DNA of 64,000 bases, taken from contig JADZGB010000002.1 of the NCBI GenBank assembly GCA_020854105.1, positions 127,695-191,694 of the forward strand, written 5' to 3'. Shown here piece by piece: positions 9,307 through 18,409 of this stretch. The translations under genes and the position numbers were made by a program. The DNA comes from Burkholderiales bacterium. GTDB lineage: Bacteria > Pseudomonadota > Gammaproteobacteria > Burkholderiales > SHXO01. Numbering within the stretch: the stretch's first letter is position 1; the number at the start of each line of letters is the position of its first letter. The notes under the pieces are model-generated. The model was not told the origin of the DNA, searched no databases, and was given only the letters and a program-made list of their open reading frames with translations.

Positions 9307-10644
9307 CTACGGCAACGTCTGCAGCACTTCCCTCACGGTGTCCACCAGCTGATCGATCTGGGACTTCTCCACGATCAGCGAGGGGGAGAACGCGATGGTG
9401 TCGCCGGTGGTGCGGATCAGCACGCCCTTCTGGTAGGCGCGCAGGAAGGCTTCGAATCCGCGCGCGGCGGGCTTGCCGGGAATGGCCTCGAGTTCGATGC
9501 CGGCGACCATTCCGATGTTGCGGATGTCGATCACGTGCGGCATCCCGCGCAGCGAATGCACGGCCTGCTCGAGGTAGGGGGCGAGCTGCGCGGCGCGCTC
9601 GAACAGGCCCTCCTGCTCGAACAGGTCGAGCGTGGCGACGGCTGCCGCAGCGGCCAGCGGGTGCCCCGAGTAGGTGTAGCCGTGGTAGAACTCGATCGCG
9701 CTGTCCGGTCCGGTCATGAAGGCCTCGTACAGCTCGTTCTTCACGACTACCGCGCCCATCGGCACCGCGGCATTGGTGAGCGCCTTCGCGCAGGTCAGCA
9801 GATCCGGTGTGACGCCGAAGGTCTGCGAGGCGAATGCGCTGCCGGTGCGGCCGAAGCCGGTGATGACCTCGTCGAAGACGAGCAGGATGCCGTACTTGTC
9901 GCAGATGCTGCGCAGGCGCTCCAGGTAGCCCTTGGGCGGCACCAGCACTCCGGTGGAACCGGCCATCGGCTCGACGATCACTGCCGCGATGTTCGAGGCA
10001 TCGTGCAGCGCGACCAGGCGCTCGAGATCGTCGGCGAGGTGCGCGCCCCACTCCGGCTGGCCGCGCGTGTAGGCATTCTTCTCCAGGTCATGCGTGTGCG
10101 GCAGGTGGTCCACGCCTGGCAGCATCGCGCCGCTGAACGTCTTGCGGTTGGCCGTCATGCCGCCCACCGAGATGCCGCCGAAGCCTACCCCGTGATAGCC
10201 GCGCTCGCGGCCGATGAAGCGGGTGCGGGTGCCCTCCCCGCGCGCCCGGTGGTAGGCGAGTGCCATCTTCAGCGCCGTGTCCACCGCCTCCGAGCCGGAA
10301 TTGACGAAGAACACGCGGTCCATGCCGGCCGGGGTGATCCGTGCCAGACGCTCGGCCGCCAGGAATGCCGACGGATGGTGCAGCTGGAAGCCCGTCGCGT
10401 AGTCGATGCTCTCCGCCTGCTTCTTGATCGCCTCGACGATCGGTGTCCGGCAATGCCCTGCGTTGACCGCCCACAGGCCCGCGATGCCGTCGAGCACCTG
10501 GCGTCCGTCGTGCGTGGTGTAGTGCATGTCCTTGGCCGCGACCAGCAGGCGCGGGTTGGACTTGAACTGCCGGTTCGCCGTGAAAGGCATCCACAGCGGG
10601 TCCATGTTCAGCTGAGCAAGCAGTTCCTGTTCGCGAGTACCCAT
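9307..10644 (-). CDS. Class III (omega) aminotransferase
   Basis: 445 aa, full length for beta-alanine/omega-amino acid:pyruvate transaminases. Seen are the NAGHCRTPIVEAIKKQAESI region, FFVNSGSEAVDTALKMALAY, RERGYHGVGFGGISVGG, VFDEVITGFGRTG and the PLP lysine K287 in LTCAKALTNAAVPMG. ATG at 10644 is preceded by a good Shine-Dalgarno (GGAGGAAAC). It likely moves an amino group from a beta- or omega-amino acid or polyamine to pyruvate. The product would suit mmsA, which lies downstream on the same strand. The stop codon lies in a 12-nt tandem repeat (9291-9314). Confidence 0.85.
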   Translation of the reverse strand: MGTREQELLAQLNMDPLWMPFTANRQFKSNPRLLVAAKDMHYTTHDGRQVLDGIAGLWAVNAGHCRTPIVEAIKKQAESIDYATGFQLHHPSAFLAAERLARITPAGMDRVFFVNSGSEAVDTALKMALAYHRARGEGTRTRFIGRERGYHGVGFGGISVGGMTANRKTFSGAMLPGVDHLPHTHDLEKNAYTRGQPEWGAHLADDLERLVALHDASNIAAVIVEPMAGSTGVLVPPKGYLERLRSICDKYGILLVFDEVITGFGRTGSAFASQTFGVTPDLLTCAKALTNAAVPMGAVVVKNELYEAFMTGPDSAIEFYHGYTYSGHPLAAAAAVATLDLFEQEGLFERAAQLAPYLEQAVHSLRGMPHVIDIRNIGMVAGIELEAIPGKPAARGFEAFLRAYQKGVLIRTTGDTIAFSPSLIVEKSQIDQLVDTVREVLQTLP

Positions 10645-10843
10645 GTTTCCTCCGGCAGGTGCGGGTGCGGCGGTTGTGGGAAGAGAAGAAGAAGGGCGCC
10701 GTCAAGCCTTGGATTATAGACCTCGCATCGCTTTCGGGCCGGCGCACGCGCCCGCCCGCGCCCGCGGTGCGGTATCCTTCGACGCAGCCCACCCCGACGC
10801 ATTCTCGAACGCAATCAGGAGCGGCGCACGCCGCAGCATTGCC

Positions 10844-12040
10844 ATGGACCTCAACTACAGCCCACAGGAACTGGCGTTCCGCGACGAAGTGCGCAGCTTC
10901 GTGCGCAGCCGGTTGCCGCACGAGATCAGCCGCAAGGTGCTCGAGCACAAGCGGCTCGGACGCGACGACTACCTCGTCTGGCAGAAGCTCCTGCATGCGC
11001 AGGGCTGGATGGCGCCGAACTGGCCCGCGCAGTACGGAGGTGCGGCGTGGACCGCGGTTCAGCAGCACATCTTCGACGAGGAGTGCGCCGAGGCCGGTGC
11101 GCCGCGCATCATTCCGTTCGGCGTGAACATGGTCGGCCCGGTCATCATCGCCTTCGGCAGTGCCTGGCAGAAGCAGCACTACCTGCCGCGCATCCTCTCC
11201 AGCGAGGACTGGTGGTGCCAGGGCTATTCCGAGCCGGGCGCCGGCTCCGACCTCGCCTCGCTCAAGACGCGGGCCGAGCGCAGGGGCGAGCACTACGTGG
11301 TCAACGGCCAGAAGACCTGGACCACGCTGGCGCAGCACGCCGACATGATCTTCTGCCTCGTGCGCACGGCCAGCACGGGCAAGCGCCAGGAGGGGATCTC
11401 CTTCCTGCTCGTCGACATGCGCACGCCCGGCGTGAACGTGCGTCCGATCATCACCCTCGACGGCGAGCACGAGGTGAACGAGGTCTGGTTCGAGGACGTC
11501 GAGGTGCCGGTGGAAAACCTCGTGGGCGAGGAGGGGCGCGGCTGGACCTACGCCAAGTTCCTGCTCGCGCACGAGCGCAGCGGAATTGCCGGCGTGGGCG
11601 CCTCCAAGCGCGAACTGCGCATGCTCAAGTACATCGCCTCGCAGGAGAAGCGCAGCGGCCGTCCGCTGATCGAGGATGTGCGCTTTCGCGATCGCATCGC
11701 GCGCGTCGAGATCGATCTCATGGCGCTGGAGATCACCAACCTGCGCATGCTGGCGGCCGAGCGCGAGGGACGCGCCCCCGGAGCGGAGGTATCGATGCTC
11801 AAGATCAGGGGCACCGACATCCAGCAGACGCTCACCGAGCTGATGATGGATGCCGTGGGTCCCTACGCGCTGCCGCACCTGCCCGATGCGTGGGGCGACC
11901 ACTGGCTGGGCGAACACGTGGGGCCGGAGTACGCCGCGCCGCTGGCTGCACGCTACTTCAACCATCGGAAGGTCTCGATCTACGGCGGTTCGAACGAGAT
12001 CCAGCGCAACATCGTCGCGCAGCACATCCTGGGATTGTGA
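10844..12040 (+). CDS. Acyl-CoA dehydrogenase, large partner (pimeloyl-CoA dehydrogenase-like)
   Basis: 398 aa FAD-dependent acyl-CoA dehydrogenase. Visible are the N-terminal MDLNYSPQELAFRDEVRSF, the flavin-contact GYSEPGAGSDLASLKT, WTTLAQHADMIFCLVR and the C-terminal KVSIYGGSNEIQRNIVAQHI. It lies one base before a second acyl-CoA dehydrogenase, a pairing typical of two-subunit enzymes annotated as pimeloyl-CoA dehydrogenase large and small subunits. The substrate is probably a medium-chain or dicarboxylyl-CoA. Downstream hydroxyacyl-CoA dehydrogenase and MaoC genes would continue the pathway. Confidence 0.85.
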   Translation: MDLNYSPQELAFRDEVRSFVRSRLPHEISRKVLEHKRLGRDDYLVWQKLLHAQGWMAPNWPAQYGGAAWTAVQQHIFDEECAEAGAPRIIPFGVNMVGPVIIAFGSAWQKQHYLPRILSSEDWWCQGYSEPGAGSDLASLKTRAERRGEHYVVNGQKTWTTLAQHADMIFCLVRTASTGKRQEGISFLLVDMRTPGVNVRPIITLDGEHEVNEVWFEDVEVPVENLVGEEGRGWTYAKFLLAHERSGIAGVGASKRELRMLKYIASQEKRSGRPLIEDVRFRDRIARVEIDLMALEITNLRMLAAEREGRAPGAEVSMLKIRGTDIQQTLTELMMDAVGPYALPHLPDAWGDHWLGEHVGPEYAAPLAARYFNHRKVSIYGGSNEIQRNIVAQHILGL

Positions 12041-12041
12041 G

Positions 12042-13232
12042 ATGGATTTCAACTACAGCGAAGAACAGGTCCTGCTGCGCGAGTCGATCGGCAAGTTCCT
12101 GCAGAAGAACTATTCCTTCGAGCAGCGCCGCGCCATCATCCAGGGCCGCGAGGGCATGAATGCCGCCGTCTGGGATGGCTTCGCGTCGATGGGCCTGCAC
12201 GGCATCCCCGTTCCCGAGGAGTTCGGCGGGTTCGGCGGTAGCGGCCTGGACGTGATGCTGGTGATGGAGGCATTCGGGCGCGCGCTGGTGGTCGAGCCCT
12301 ATCTGTCCAGCACCATCATGGCCGGCTACACCATCGCGCTGGGTGGCAGCGATGCGCAGCGCAGCATCCTGCTGCCGCGCATCGCCGACGGTTCGATGAA
12401 GTTCGCCTTCGGCCACGGCGAGCCGGGCACGCGCTACGAACTGAACCAGGTCGCCACCACCGCGCGCCAGGAGAACGGCATGTGGGTGATCAACGGCGCC
12501 AAGTCCGTGATGATGCACGGCGGACTGGCGGACCTGCTGATCGTATCCGCGCGCACCAGCGGTGAGGTCGACAGTCCCGGCGGCATCTCCCTGTTCTTCG
12601 TCAATCCGGCCGAAAGCGGCGTGACGGGGCGCGAGTACCCTACCTACGATGGCATGCGCGCCGCCGAGGTCGGGTTCGACAACGTCACCATCAGCCCCGA
12701 GTCAATCATCGGCGTGCTCGACGACGGCTACGCGCTGCTCGAGGCAGTCACCGACCGCGGCATTGCGGCAGTGTGTGCGGAGGCCGTGGGCTGCATGGAC
12801 GCACTGAAGGACGCCACGCTGGACTACCTGAAGACGCGCCAGCAGTTCGGCATGCCGATCGGCAAGTTCCAGGCGTTGCAGCACCGCCTGGTGGACATGC
12901 TGATCCAGACCGAGCAGGCGCGTTCCATGGCGATGCTCGCAGCGGTCAAGGTGGATGCTCCGGACACGACCGAGCGCCGCCGCTGCCTCGCCGCCGCCAA
13001 GGAGCTGGTGGGCCGTGCCGGACGCTTCGTCGGGCAGCAGGCGATCCAGCTGCACGGCGGAATGGGCATGACGGACGAACTGGCCGTGGGCCACTACGTG
13101 AAGCGGCTTGCCGCCATCGAGACGATGTTCGGCGATGGCGACCTGCAGGTCGACCGATTCACGTCCTCCCAGGTCGAGGTGGCCGAGACGCCGCTGAGAA
13201 AGCCTGCGCGCAAATGGAAGAATCTGGTCTGA
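12042..13232 (+). CDS. Acyl-CoA dehydrogenase, small partner (pimeloyl-CoA dehydrogenase-like)
   Basis: 396 aa. It starts MDFNYSEEQVLLRESIGKFL one nucleotide after the upstream stop (TGAGATG), so translation is coupled. The FAD-binding region is more divergent than in the first subunit (FGHGEPGTRYELNQV instead of EPxAGSD), as expected of a paralogous partner. The C-terminal QAIQLHGGMGMTDELAVGHY is conserved. The two probably form a hetero-oligomer. The tail is RKPARKWKNLV, and an ankyrin lipoprotein gene begins 2 nt after the stop. Confidence 0.83.
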   Translation: MDFNYSEEQVLLRESIGKFLQKNYSFEQRRAIIQGREGMNAAVWDGFASMGLHGIPVPEEFGGFGGSGLDVMLVMEAFGRALVVEPYLSSTIMAGYTIALGGSDAQRSILLPRIADGSMKFAFGHGEPGTRYELNQVATTARQENGMWVINGAKSVMMHGGLADLLIVSARTSGEVDSPGGISLFFVNPAESGVTGREYPTYDGMRAAEVGFDNVTISPESIIGVLDDGYALLEAVTDRGIAAVCAEAVGCMDALKDATLDYLKTRQQFGMPIGKFQALQHRLVDMLIQTEQARSMAMLAAVKVDAPDTTERRRCLAAAKELVGRAGRFVGQQAIQLHGGMGMTDELAVGHYVKRLAAIETMFGDGDLQVDRFTSSQVEVAETPLRKPARKWKNLV

Positions 13233-13234
13233 GC

Positions 13235-13789
13235 ATGCTGCGCGGCACGCTGGCGCTCGCGTTGCTCGTCGCGCTCTCGGGCTGCCAGAGCAAGTCGCCC
13301 GACGAGCAGCTGATCCTCGCCGCGCGCGCCAACGACGTGGCCGAAGTGAAGCAGCTGCTGGCGGCCGGCGCCGATGCCAATGCCGATCAGGTGCCGCGAT
13401 ACCAGGGCCGCCCGCCGCTGTTCCACGCCGCCACCTTCGGCTATCTCGAGGTCGCGCAGGCGCTGATCGACGAGGGCGCGCGGGTCGACTACGCCGATCC
13501 CAGCGGCCTCACGCCGCTCATGGTGGCGGCACTCAACGGTCCTCCTGCCATGGTCGAACTGCTTCTGAGCAAGGGGGCGCCGGTGGACGTGAGCGCCGGC
13601 GGCGCCACGCCGCTGACCGAGGCCACGCGCAAGGGCGATCCGCTGGTTCTGCGCGCGCTGCTCGAAGCGGGCGCCGACCCCAATGCGCCCATGCCGGACG
13701 GCGACGCCCCGGTGTGCTACGCGCAGTCGCACAACTTCCAGGAGGCGGCCGCGGTCATACGCCAGGGCGGAGGCCGGGGGGACTGCTGA
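13235..13789 (+). CDS. Ankyrin-repeat lipoprotein
   Basis: 184 aa. The N-terminus MLRGTLALALLVALSGCQSK is a lipoprotein signal with lipobox LSGC (lipidated Cys at position 17), so the protein is exported and membrane anchored. Four to five ankyrin repeats follow (for example GRPPLFHAATFGYLEVAQAL and GLTPLMVAALNGPPAMVELL). The start lies 2 nt after the acyl-CoA dehydrogenase stop, so it is co-transcribed despite having no metabolic signature. Partner unknown. Confidence 0.85.
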   Translation: MLRGTLALALLVALSGCQSKSPDEQLILAARANDVAEVKQLLAAGADANADQVPRYQGRPPLFHAATFGYLEVAQALIDEGARVDYADPSGLTPLMVAALNGPPAMVELLLSKGAPVDVSAGGATPLTEATRKGDPLVLRALLEAGADPNAPMPDGDAPVCYAQSHNFQEAAAVIRQGGGRGDC

Positions 13790-13865
13790 GTCCCGCCCGC
13801 CGGCGTCACCCGGACGTTTACCCCGGGCGCTTTCCGAGGCACTTCCCGCGCCCGTTCGGCGCGAA

Positions 13866-14765
13866 ATGAAATCCAATCCGATGGTGGAGTCTGACGTGAC
13901 AATGCAACGAGTGGGTGTGGTGGGCGCGGGGCTGATGGGCTCGGAGATCGCCCTCGTGTTCGCGCTGGCAGGCAGGGACGTGCTGCTCAACGACGTGAGC
14001 GCGGAAAGTCTCGGACGGGCGCTGGACAATCTGGGGCGCATCCTCGACCGCGGCGCGCAGCGCGGCTTCCACACCGTGGATCAGAAGGAGTCCGCCCTGG
14101 CCCGCATCACCACGACCACCGACCTCGCCCGCTATGCCGATCGCGACCTGGTGATCGAGGCGGTGTTCGAGGACGAGCAGGTGAAGGCCGAGACCTTCCG
14201 CAGGCTCGACGCCATCTGCAGCGCAGAGTGCATCGTGGCGAGCAACACCTCGAGCATCTCCATTTCGGGCCTCGCCTCGCACCTCTCGCCTGCGCGCCGC
14301 GCGCGTTTCCTCGGCACGCACTTCTTCTCTCCGGTCTCGCGCATGAAGCTCGTGGAAGTAATCCCGGGCCTGGACACCAGCGAGGCGTGCGTGGAGAGCA
14401 CCATGCAGGTGTGCCGCGAGGCAGGCAAGACGCCCATCCGGGTCAAGGACGTGGTCGGGTTCGCGGTCAACCGCGTGCTGCACGCGTTCATGATCGAGGC
14501 GGTGAGGCTGGTGGAGGAGGGGGTGGCCACGCCGGAGGACATCGATCTCGCCTGCAAGCTCGGGCTCGGTCACCCGATCGGGCCGTTCGAACTGATGGAC
14601 GCGACACAGAACAGCCTGTCGCTGCAGGTCCAGAACATCCTGCGCGAGGCCTACGGCGAGCGGTTCCATCCGCGTCCGCTGCTCAGGCAAATGGTCCAGG
14701 CCGGCTACAACGGCAAGCGCGCGGGCCGTGGCTGGTATCGCTACGAGGGGAAAAAGCAGGCATGA
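13866..14765 (+). CDS. 3-hydroxyacyl-CoA dehydrogenase (3-hydroxybutyryl-CoA type)
   Basis: 299 aa from ATG 13866; the internal ATG at 13902 ([13 protein letters not shown]) gives 287 aa and is an equally plausible start. The Rossmann motif [45 protein letters not shown] and the C-terminal [19 protein letters not shown] are standard for NAD-dependent 3-hydroxyacyl-CoA dehydrogenases. It oxidises the 3-hydroxyacyl-CoA to 3-ketoacyl-CoA. The stop overlaps the MaoC start (ATGA), placing it in the same operon. Confidence 0.88.
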   Translation: MKSNPMVESDVTMQRVGVVGAGLMGSEIALVFALAGRDVLLNDVSAESLGRALDNLGRILDRGAQRGFHTVDQKESALARITTTTDLARYADRDLVIEAVFEDEQVKAETFRRLDAICSAECIVASNTSSISISGLASHLSPARRARFLGTHFFSPVSRMKLVEVIPGLDTSEACVESTMQVCREAGKTPIRVKDVVGFAVNRVLHAFMIEAVRLVEEGVATPEDIDLACKLGLGHPIGPFELMDATQNSLSLQVQNILREAYGERFHPRPLLRQMVQAGYNGKRAGRGWYRYEGKKQA

Positions 14766-15226
14766 GCATCGAACTGTACTGGGAAGACTTCAAGGCCGGC
14801 GATACTGCGCCCATCGGCGAGCGCAAGGTCGACCGGGACGAGGTGCTTGCCTTCGCCACGGCCTATGACCCGCAGCCCTTCCACATCGACGAGGCTGCCG
14901 CGCAGCAGTCGATGTACGAGGGATTGATCGCGAGTGGCTGGCACACGGTGGCGATGACCATGCGCCTGATGTGCGACTCCTACCTGAACCGGGCGGCGAG
15001 CCTGGGCTCTCCCGGGATCGACAATGTCCGCTGGCTCAAGCCCGTCCGGCCCGGTGACACCCTGAAGGGGCGCCGCGTGGTGCTGGAGACGCGCGCCTCG
15101 CAGAGCCGCCCGCAGATGGGAATGGTCAGGATGCGCTGGGAGGTCTCCAACCAGCACGGCGAGCTGGTGATGACGATGGAAGGCGTCAACATGTTCCAGC
15201 GGCGCACCCCGGGAGGAGCGGGCTGA
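14762..15226 (+). CDS. MaoC-family (R)-hydratase/dehydratase
   Basis: 154 aa hot-dog-fold protein. The hydratase signature is [20 protein letters not shown] followed by [14 protein letters not shown], with the D-x(4)-H catalytic pair (Asp and His of YDPQPFHID). [20 protein letters not shown] is the usual second half. It would hydrate an enoyl-CoA or dehydrate a hydroxyacyl-CoA and matches the neighbouring hydroxyacyl-CoA dehydrogenase. It overlaps the genes on both sides by 1-4 nt. Confidence 0.87.
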   Translation: MSIELYWEDFKAGDTAPIGERKVDRDEVLAFATAYDPQPFHIDEAAAQQSMYEGLIASGWHTVAMTMRLMCDSYLNRAASLGSPGIDNVRWLKPVRPGDTLKGRRVVLETRASQSRPQMGMVRMRWEVSNQHGELVMTMEGVNMFQRRTPGGAG

Positions 15227-15969
15227 TGCTCGTGCAACTCAATCACAAGGTCCACGTGCTGTTCCGGCGTCAGGATCTGGACATGGTCAAGCTGCAGGGC
15301 AAGACCGTGATCGTGCTCGACGTGCTGTTCGCCACCTCCACCATGATCGCGGCGCTTGCCGACGGCGCCGCCGAGGTGCTGCCGACGATGAACGAAACAC
15401 ATGCGCGAGAGAAGGCCCAGGGCCTGGAGCAGGGATCGTACGTGCTCGCCGGCGAGTTGTTCGCCGATACGATCGCCGGCTTCGCGCCGCCCACGCCGAT
15501 GGCGCTCATGGCGCATGACCTGGGCGGTCGCACCGTGATCTACGCGACCACCAACGGTACCGTCGCGCTGAACGAGTCCGCCGGGGCTGCGCACGTGTAC
15601 GCGGGTGCGCTGCTCAACGCGGACGCGGTGGTCGACCACATCGCCCGGTTTCACGCCGACACCACTGTACTGGTGGTGTGCTCGGGTTCGATGGGAAATC
15701 CCAACCTGGAGGACATGTACGGGGCCGGCTGTTTCGTGGAACTGCTCGCCGACAGGCTGGGCGCGCACGATCTGTCGGATGCGGCGTGGGCCGCCCGGGC
15801 CCTGTACAGGAGCGAGCCGGCGGAGGCGCTGCTGATGCGCTGCCGCGTCGGCCGGATGATGCAGGCGCGCGGACTCGCCGACGAGGTCAGGTTCGCCGCG
15901 CGCGAGAGCGTGATGCAGGTGGTGCCGAAGCTGGTGGATGGACGGCTGGCGCCATTCGCCCTCGCCTGA
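15226..15969 (+). CDS. ComB-like 2-phosphosulfolactate phosphatase family protein
   Basis: 247 aa. ComB-family features are VIVLDVLFATSTMIAALADG, the segment YVLAGELFADTIAGF, TVIYATTNGTVALNE and VVCSGSMGNPNLEDMYGAGC. In methanogens ComB dephosphorylates 2-phosphosulfolactate in coenzyme M synthesis; bacterial homologues are mostly uncharacterised. Start and upstream stop share one base (TGATG), so it is translated from the acyl-CoA operon. A sulfolactate role is not supported by the neighbours; a phosphatase on another small acid is possible. Confidence 0.75.
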   Translation: MLVQLNHKVHVLFRRQDLDMVKLQGKTVIVLDVLFATSTMIAALADGAAEVLPTMNETHAREKAQGLEQGSYVLAGELFADTIAGFAPPTPMALMAHDLGGRTVIYATTNGTVALNESAGAAHVYAGALLNADAVVDHIARFHADTTVLVVCSGSMGNPNLEDMYGAGCFVELLADRLGAHDLSDAAWAARALYRSEPAEALLMRCRVGRMMQARGLADEVRFAARESVMQVVPKLVDGRLAPFALA

Positions 15970-15981
15970 GACGGACCGGAT

Positions 15982-16866
15982 GTGATCTCGCTGCACTTCG
16001 CCGACCTGCCCAACGGGATGCGCCTGCACTACGCACGCGCCGGCGAGGGTCCGCTGATCCTGTTCGTGCACGGGTTCCCGGAGTTCTGGTACGCCTGGCA
16101 CGACATGCTCGACGCGTTCGGTCGCGACCACTGTGCGGTCGCACCGGACATGCGCGGCTACAACCTGTCGGGCAAGCCGGCCGGCGTGCGCGACTATCGG
16201 CCGCGGCTGCTGGTGGAGGATCTGCGCCTGCTGCTCGACCACCTGCAGACCGGGCCGTGCGCAATGGTGGCGCACGACTGGGGCGGGGCGGTGGCGTGGA
16301 ACTTCGCGGCCGCGCATCCCGAGTATCTGACCCGGCTGGTGATCGTGAACGCGCCTCATCCGGTGACCTTCGCACGCGAACTGCAGCACAACCCGGCACA
16401 GCAGCAGGCCAGCGCCTACATGAATCTGTTCCGCAGCGCGAAGGCAGAGCGCGTCCTGTCGCAGGGCGCCTGCGCGCGCCTGGAGCGCATGACACTCGAT
16501 GCCTGGGCCGCGAACGGCGGCAGGGCCACCGGCGAGGATCGTGCCGCCTATCGGGCGGCATGGTCGCAGCCCGGGGCGTTGACCGGCGCACTGAACTACT
16601 ATCGCGCCTCGCCGCTGCATCCTCCGGAGGGAGAGGGGCCGGTGCCGCAGCCCGATCCCGCAGCCTTTCGGGTGCACGTGTCGACGCTGGTCATCTGGGG
16701 CGAGCGGGACGAGGCCTTGCTGACCGGGAATCTGGACGGTCTGGCCGAACTGGTCGATCCGCTGCAGATCGTACGCATTGCGACCGGGTCGCACTGGGTC
16801 GTGCACGAGCAGCCGGCTGTTGTCGCGTCCCTGATCCGGCGTTTCATCGAGGGATCGGGTACGTAA
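15982..16866 (+). CDS. Alpha/beta hydrolase, soluble epoxide hydrolase-like
   Basis: 294 aa from a GTG start at 15982; the overlapping ATG at 15980 runs straight into a stop. Motifs: the oxyanion loop HGFPEFWYAWHDML, nucleophile Asp D99 in MVAHDWGGAVAWNF, acid region LVIWGERDEALL and catalytic His H271 in SHWVVHEQP. An Asp nucleophile in HDWGG points to epoxide hydrolase or the related haloalkane/fluoroacetate dehalogenases, not to an esterase. Probably the last gene of the acyl-CoA block. Confidence 0.8.
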   Translation: MISLHFADLPNGMRLHYARAGEGPLILFVHGFPEFWYAWHDMLDAFGRDHCAVAPDMRGYNLSGKPAGVRDYRPRLLVEDLRLLLDHLQTGPCAMVAHDWGGAVAWNFAAAHPEYLTRLVIVNAPHPVTFARELQHNPAQQQASAYMNLFRSAKAERVLSQGACARLERMTLDAWAANGGRATGEDRAAYRAAWSQPGALTGALNYYRASPLHPPEGEGPVPQPDPAAFRVHVSTLVIWGERDEALLTGNLDGLAELVDPLQIVRIATGSHWVVHEQPAVVASLIRRFIEGSGT

Positions 16867-16888
16867 TGATCGTTCGGGAGACGAGCGA

Positions 16889-17227
16889 ATGGGATGGACG
16901 GACCGCGGCAAGGCTGCTTACGTGGCGGCTCTCATCGTCCTGGGCCTGGCGGCCGGCAGCGCCGAGGCAGTCACCAACTGCGGCAAGGCCAGGAAGACCA
17001 ACGTCGAGATGCTGCTGTGCTCGAACGAGAAGGTCGCGCGCGCGGACAACTTGATGGCGCTGGCGTTTCGTGACGCCTTTCATCGCACGGACGATCCGGA
17101 GGCGCTGCTGGCGGATCAGCAGCGATGGACGACCGAGGTGCGCGATGCGTGCAAGGATGTTCCCTGTCTGATGCGTGCCTTCGAGGATCGCGCGAGCGAG
17201 CTGGACACCTGGCGCCCGCCTCGATGA
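16889..17227 (+). CDS. LprI-like small secreted protein
   Basis: 112 aa with a signal peptide (residues about 1-27, ending GSAEA). Four cysteines (NCGKARK, LLCSNEK, DACKD, PCLMRAF) and the pattern C-x-x-A-x-x-x-x-E-x-L-L-C resemble the DUF1311/lysozyme-inhibitor LprI N-terminal family. A periplasmic location is likely. The role is unknown and the match is by pattern only. Confidence 0.6.
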   Translation: MGWTDRGKAAYVAALIVLGLAAGSAEAVTNCGKARKTNVEMLLCSNEKVARADNLMALAFRDAFHRTDDPEALLADQQRWTTEVRDACKDVPCLMRAFEDRASELDTWRPPR

Positions 17228-17270
17228 GTGCAGTTGTCGGCTCGAGCGCGTCAGTGCGGTATCCCGAGGT

Positions 17271-17331
17271 CCGTCATCCCGGCAAGCCGGGATCCACACT
17301 CACCCGTCATCCCGGCAGAAGCCGGGATCCG
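17271..17331. repeat. Two REP-like dyads
   Basis: Two copies of GTCATCCCGGC-(a few nt)-GCCGGGATCC stand side by side downstream of the LprI-like gene. Each is self-complementary and could form a hairpin, possibly stabilising or ending the upstream transcript. Confidence 0.75.
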
Positions 17332-17362
17332 GAGCGGTGGACCGTCAAGTAAATGACTGCGC

Positions 17363-17392
17363 TTGAACGGTTCCTGCGGGCAGGCGTATGCT
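17363..17392 (+). promoter_or_regulatory. Candidate sigma-70 promoter for the ydcH-like gene
   Basis: TTGAAC (17363-17368), 18 nt, then TATGCT (17387-17392). The ydcH-like ATG follows 46 nt later behind a strong Shine-Dalgarno (GAGGAGGG). Assigned by eye from consensus and spacing. Confidence 0.45.
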
Positions 17393-17437
17393 GTCTCTGC
17401 GGCATTCGCCGCGCAGCTCTAGAGGAGGGCGTTTCCG

Positions 17438-17692
17438 ATGCACATCCTGCCTCACGATCTCGATCACGAGTTCCCAGAGTTCAGTCCCCTCATTCACAAC
17501 CTGAAGCAGCACGATGATCGGCTCGCCATGCTCGTGGACGAGTACGAGCGCGTGAACAACCAGATCGTCGACATCGAAGAGAACGACAAGCCGTTCCAGG
17601 AGTTCGAATTCGAGGCGATGAAGAAGCAGCGCCTGCGGCTGAAGGACAGTATCTATTTGATTTTGCGATCGAAATCTACGGCTACGGCCTGA
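17438..17692 (+). CDS. YdcH-family (DUF465) small protein
   Basis: 84 aa, mostly helical and highly charged, with the DUF465 pattern FPEFSPLIHNLKQHDDRLAM followed by LVDEYERVNNQIVDIEEN and LKKQRLRLKD-like residues near the end (MKKQRLRLKDSIY). The family forms short coiled-coil hairpins of unknown function. It has its own apparent promoter and ribosome-binding site and appears monocistronic. Confidence 0.85.
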   Translation: MHILPHDLDHEFPEFSPLIHNLKQHDDRLAMLVDEYERVNNQIVDIEENDKPFQEFEFEAMKKQRLRLKDSIYLILRSKSTATA

Positions 17693-17808
17693 TCCACACC
17701 TCTGCCTCTCCGGTCCCGGGGAGGCTCGGACATCGGTGGATGAGCGCGGCATGGACGCCCGCTCATCCACGCCCTAGCTGCCGGCGCGGCCGCAAACTTG
17801 ACGTTCTG

Positions 17809-18369
17809 TCAGCTTTTCTGCGGACCCCAGCGCCGCACGCGACCCGTATCCAGATGCACGAAATCCGGCCTGGGGTAGAAGCCCACCCCGCCGCGGGCCA
17901 ATGCGATGGCGGCATCGCGCAGGGCCGCGGTGTTGCGTCCCGTGACGCGAACGTCGATGGCCTTGCCCTGCATGTGGAGGCTGTTACGCGCCACGCCGCC
18001 GCTCTTCTCCGCGAGATTGGCGTTGGTTGCAGGCGACCGGTAGGCGGATACGATCTCGAACGTGCCGCCTCCGTGCAGCGTGCGCAGGTCATGGAGGATG
18101 TCGAGCAGCACCGGATCCATCGGATATCGCTCGCCCGTCCGGAAGTCGCGCAACAACCGGTTCACCGCCGCGAGCGCATCCGGTACGTAGCGGCCGTCAT
18201 CGAAGTAGACGACCGAGAGCTTCTCGTCGGTGTGGGTGTGCAGGAAATCGAGAGCGCGAGGTGTCTCGGCTGCGGCCAGCAGCGCGGGCGCGCGCATCAG
18301 CAGCGGCGCGGCTGCCATGCCCAGCAGCAGGCGGCGACGCAGGGGAAGAGGCGGAAGTGACGCAGTCAT
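17809..18369 (-). CDS. DUF882/YcbK-type M15-like peptidase with Tat-like signal
   Basis: 186 aa. The N-terminus contains LRRRLLLGMAAAPLLMRAPA, a twin-arginine-like export signal. The M15-like metal site is visible: SAYRSPATN, the His/Asp pair in SLHMQGKAIDVR and the second His in FVHLDTGRVRRW. Members such as MepK cleave peptidoglycan cross-links. Family length is about 180-190 aa, so it is complete. It is followed by a YciI-like gene reading the same way. Confidence 0.82.
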   Translation of the reverse strand: MTASLPPLPLRRRLLLGMAAAPLLMRAPALLAAAETPRALDFLHTHTDEKLSVVYFDDGRYVPDALAAVNRLLRDFRTGERYPMDPVLLDILHDLRTLHGGGTFEIVSAYRSPATNANLAEKSGGVARNSLHMQGKAIDVRVTGRNTAALRDAAIALARGGVGFYPRPDFVHLDTGRVRRWGPQKS

Positions 18370-18409
18370 GGGGGGAGTCGGCTCTCGATAGCGGCGTCGA
18401 CAGCAAGGA

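Noticed and set aside
14980-16911. A 643-residue minus-strand open frame
   Set aside because: Antisense to MaoC, ComB and the alpha/beta hydrolase, all with clear motifs; no domain is seen in the antisense product.
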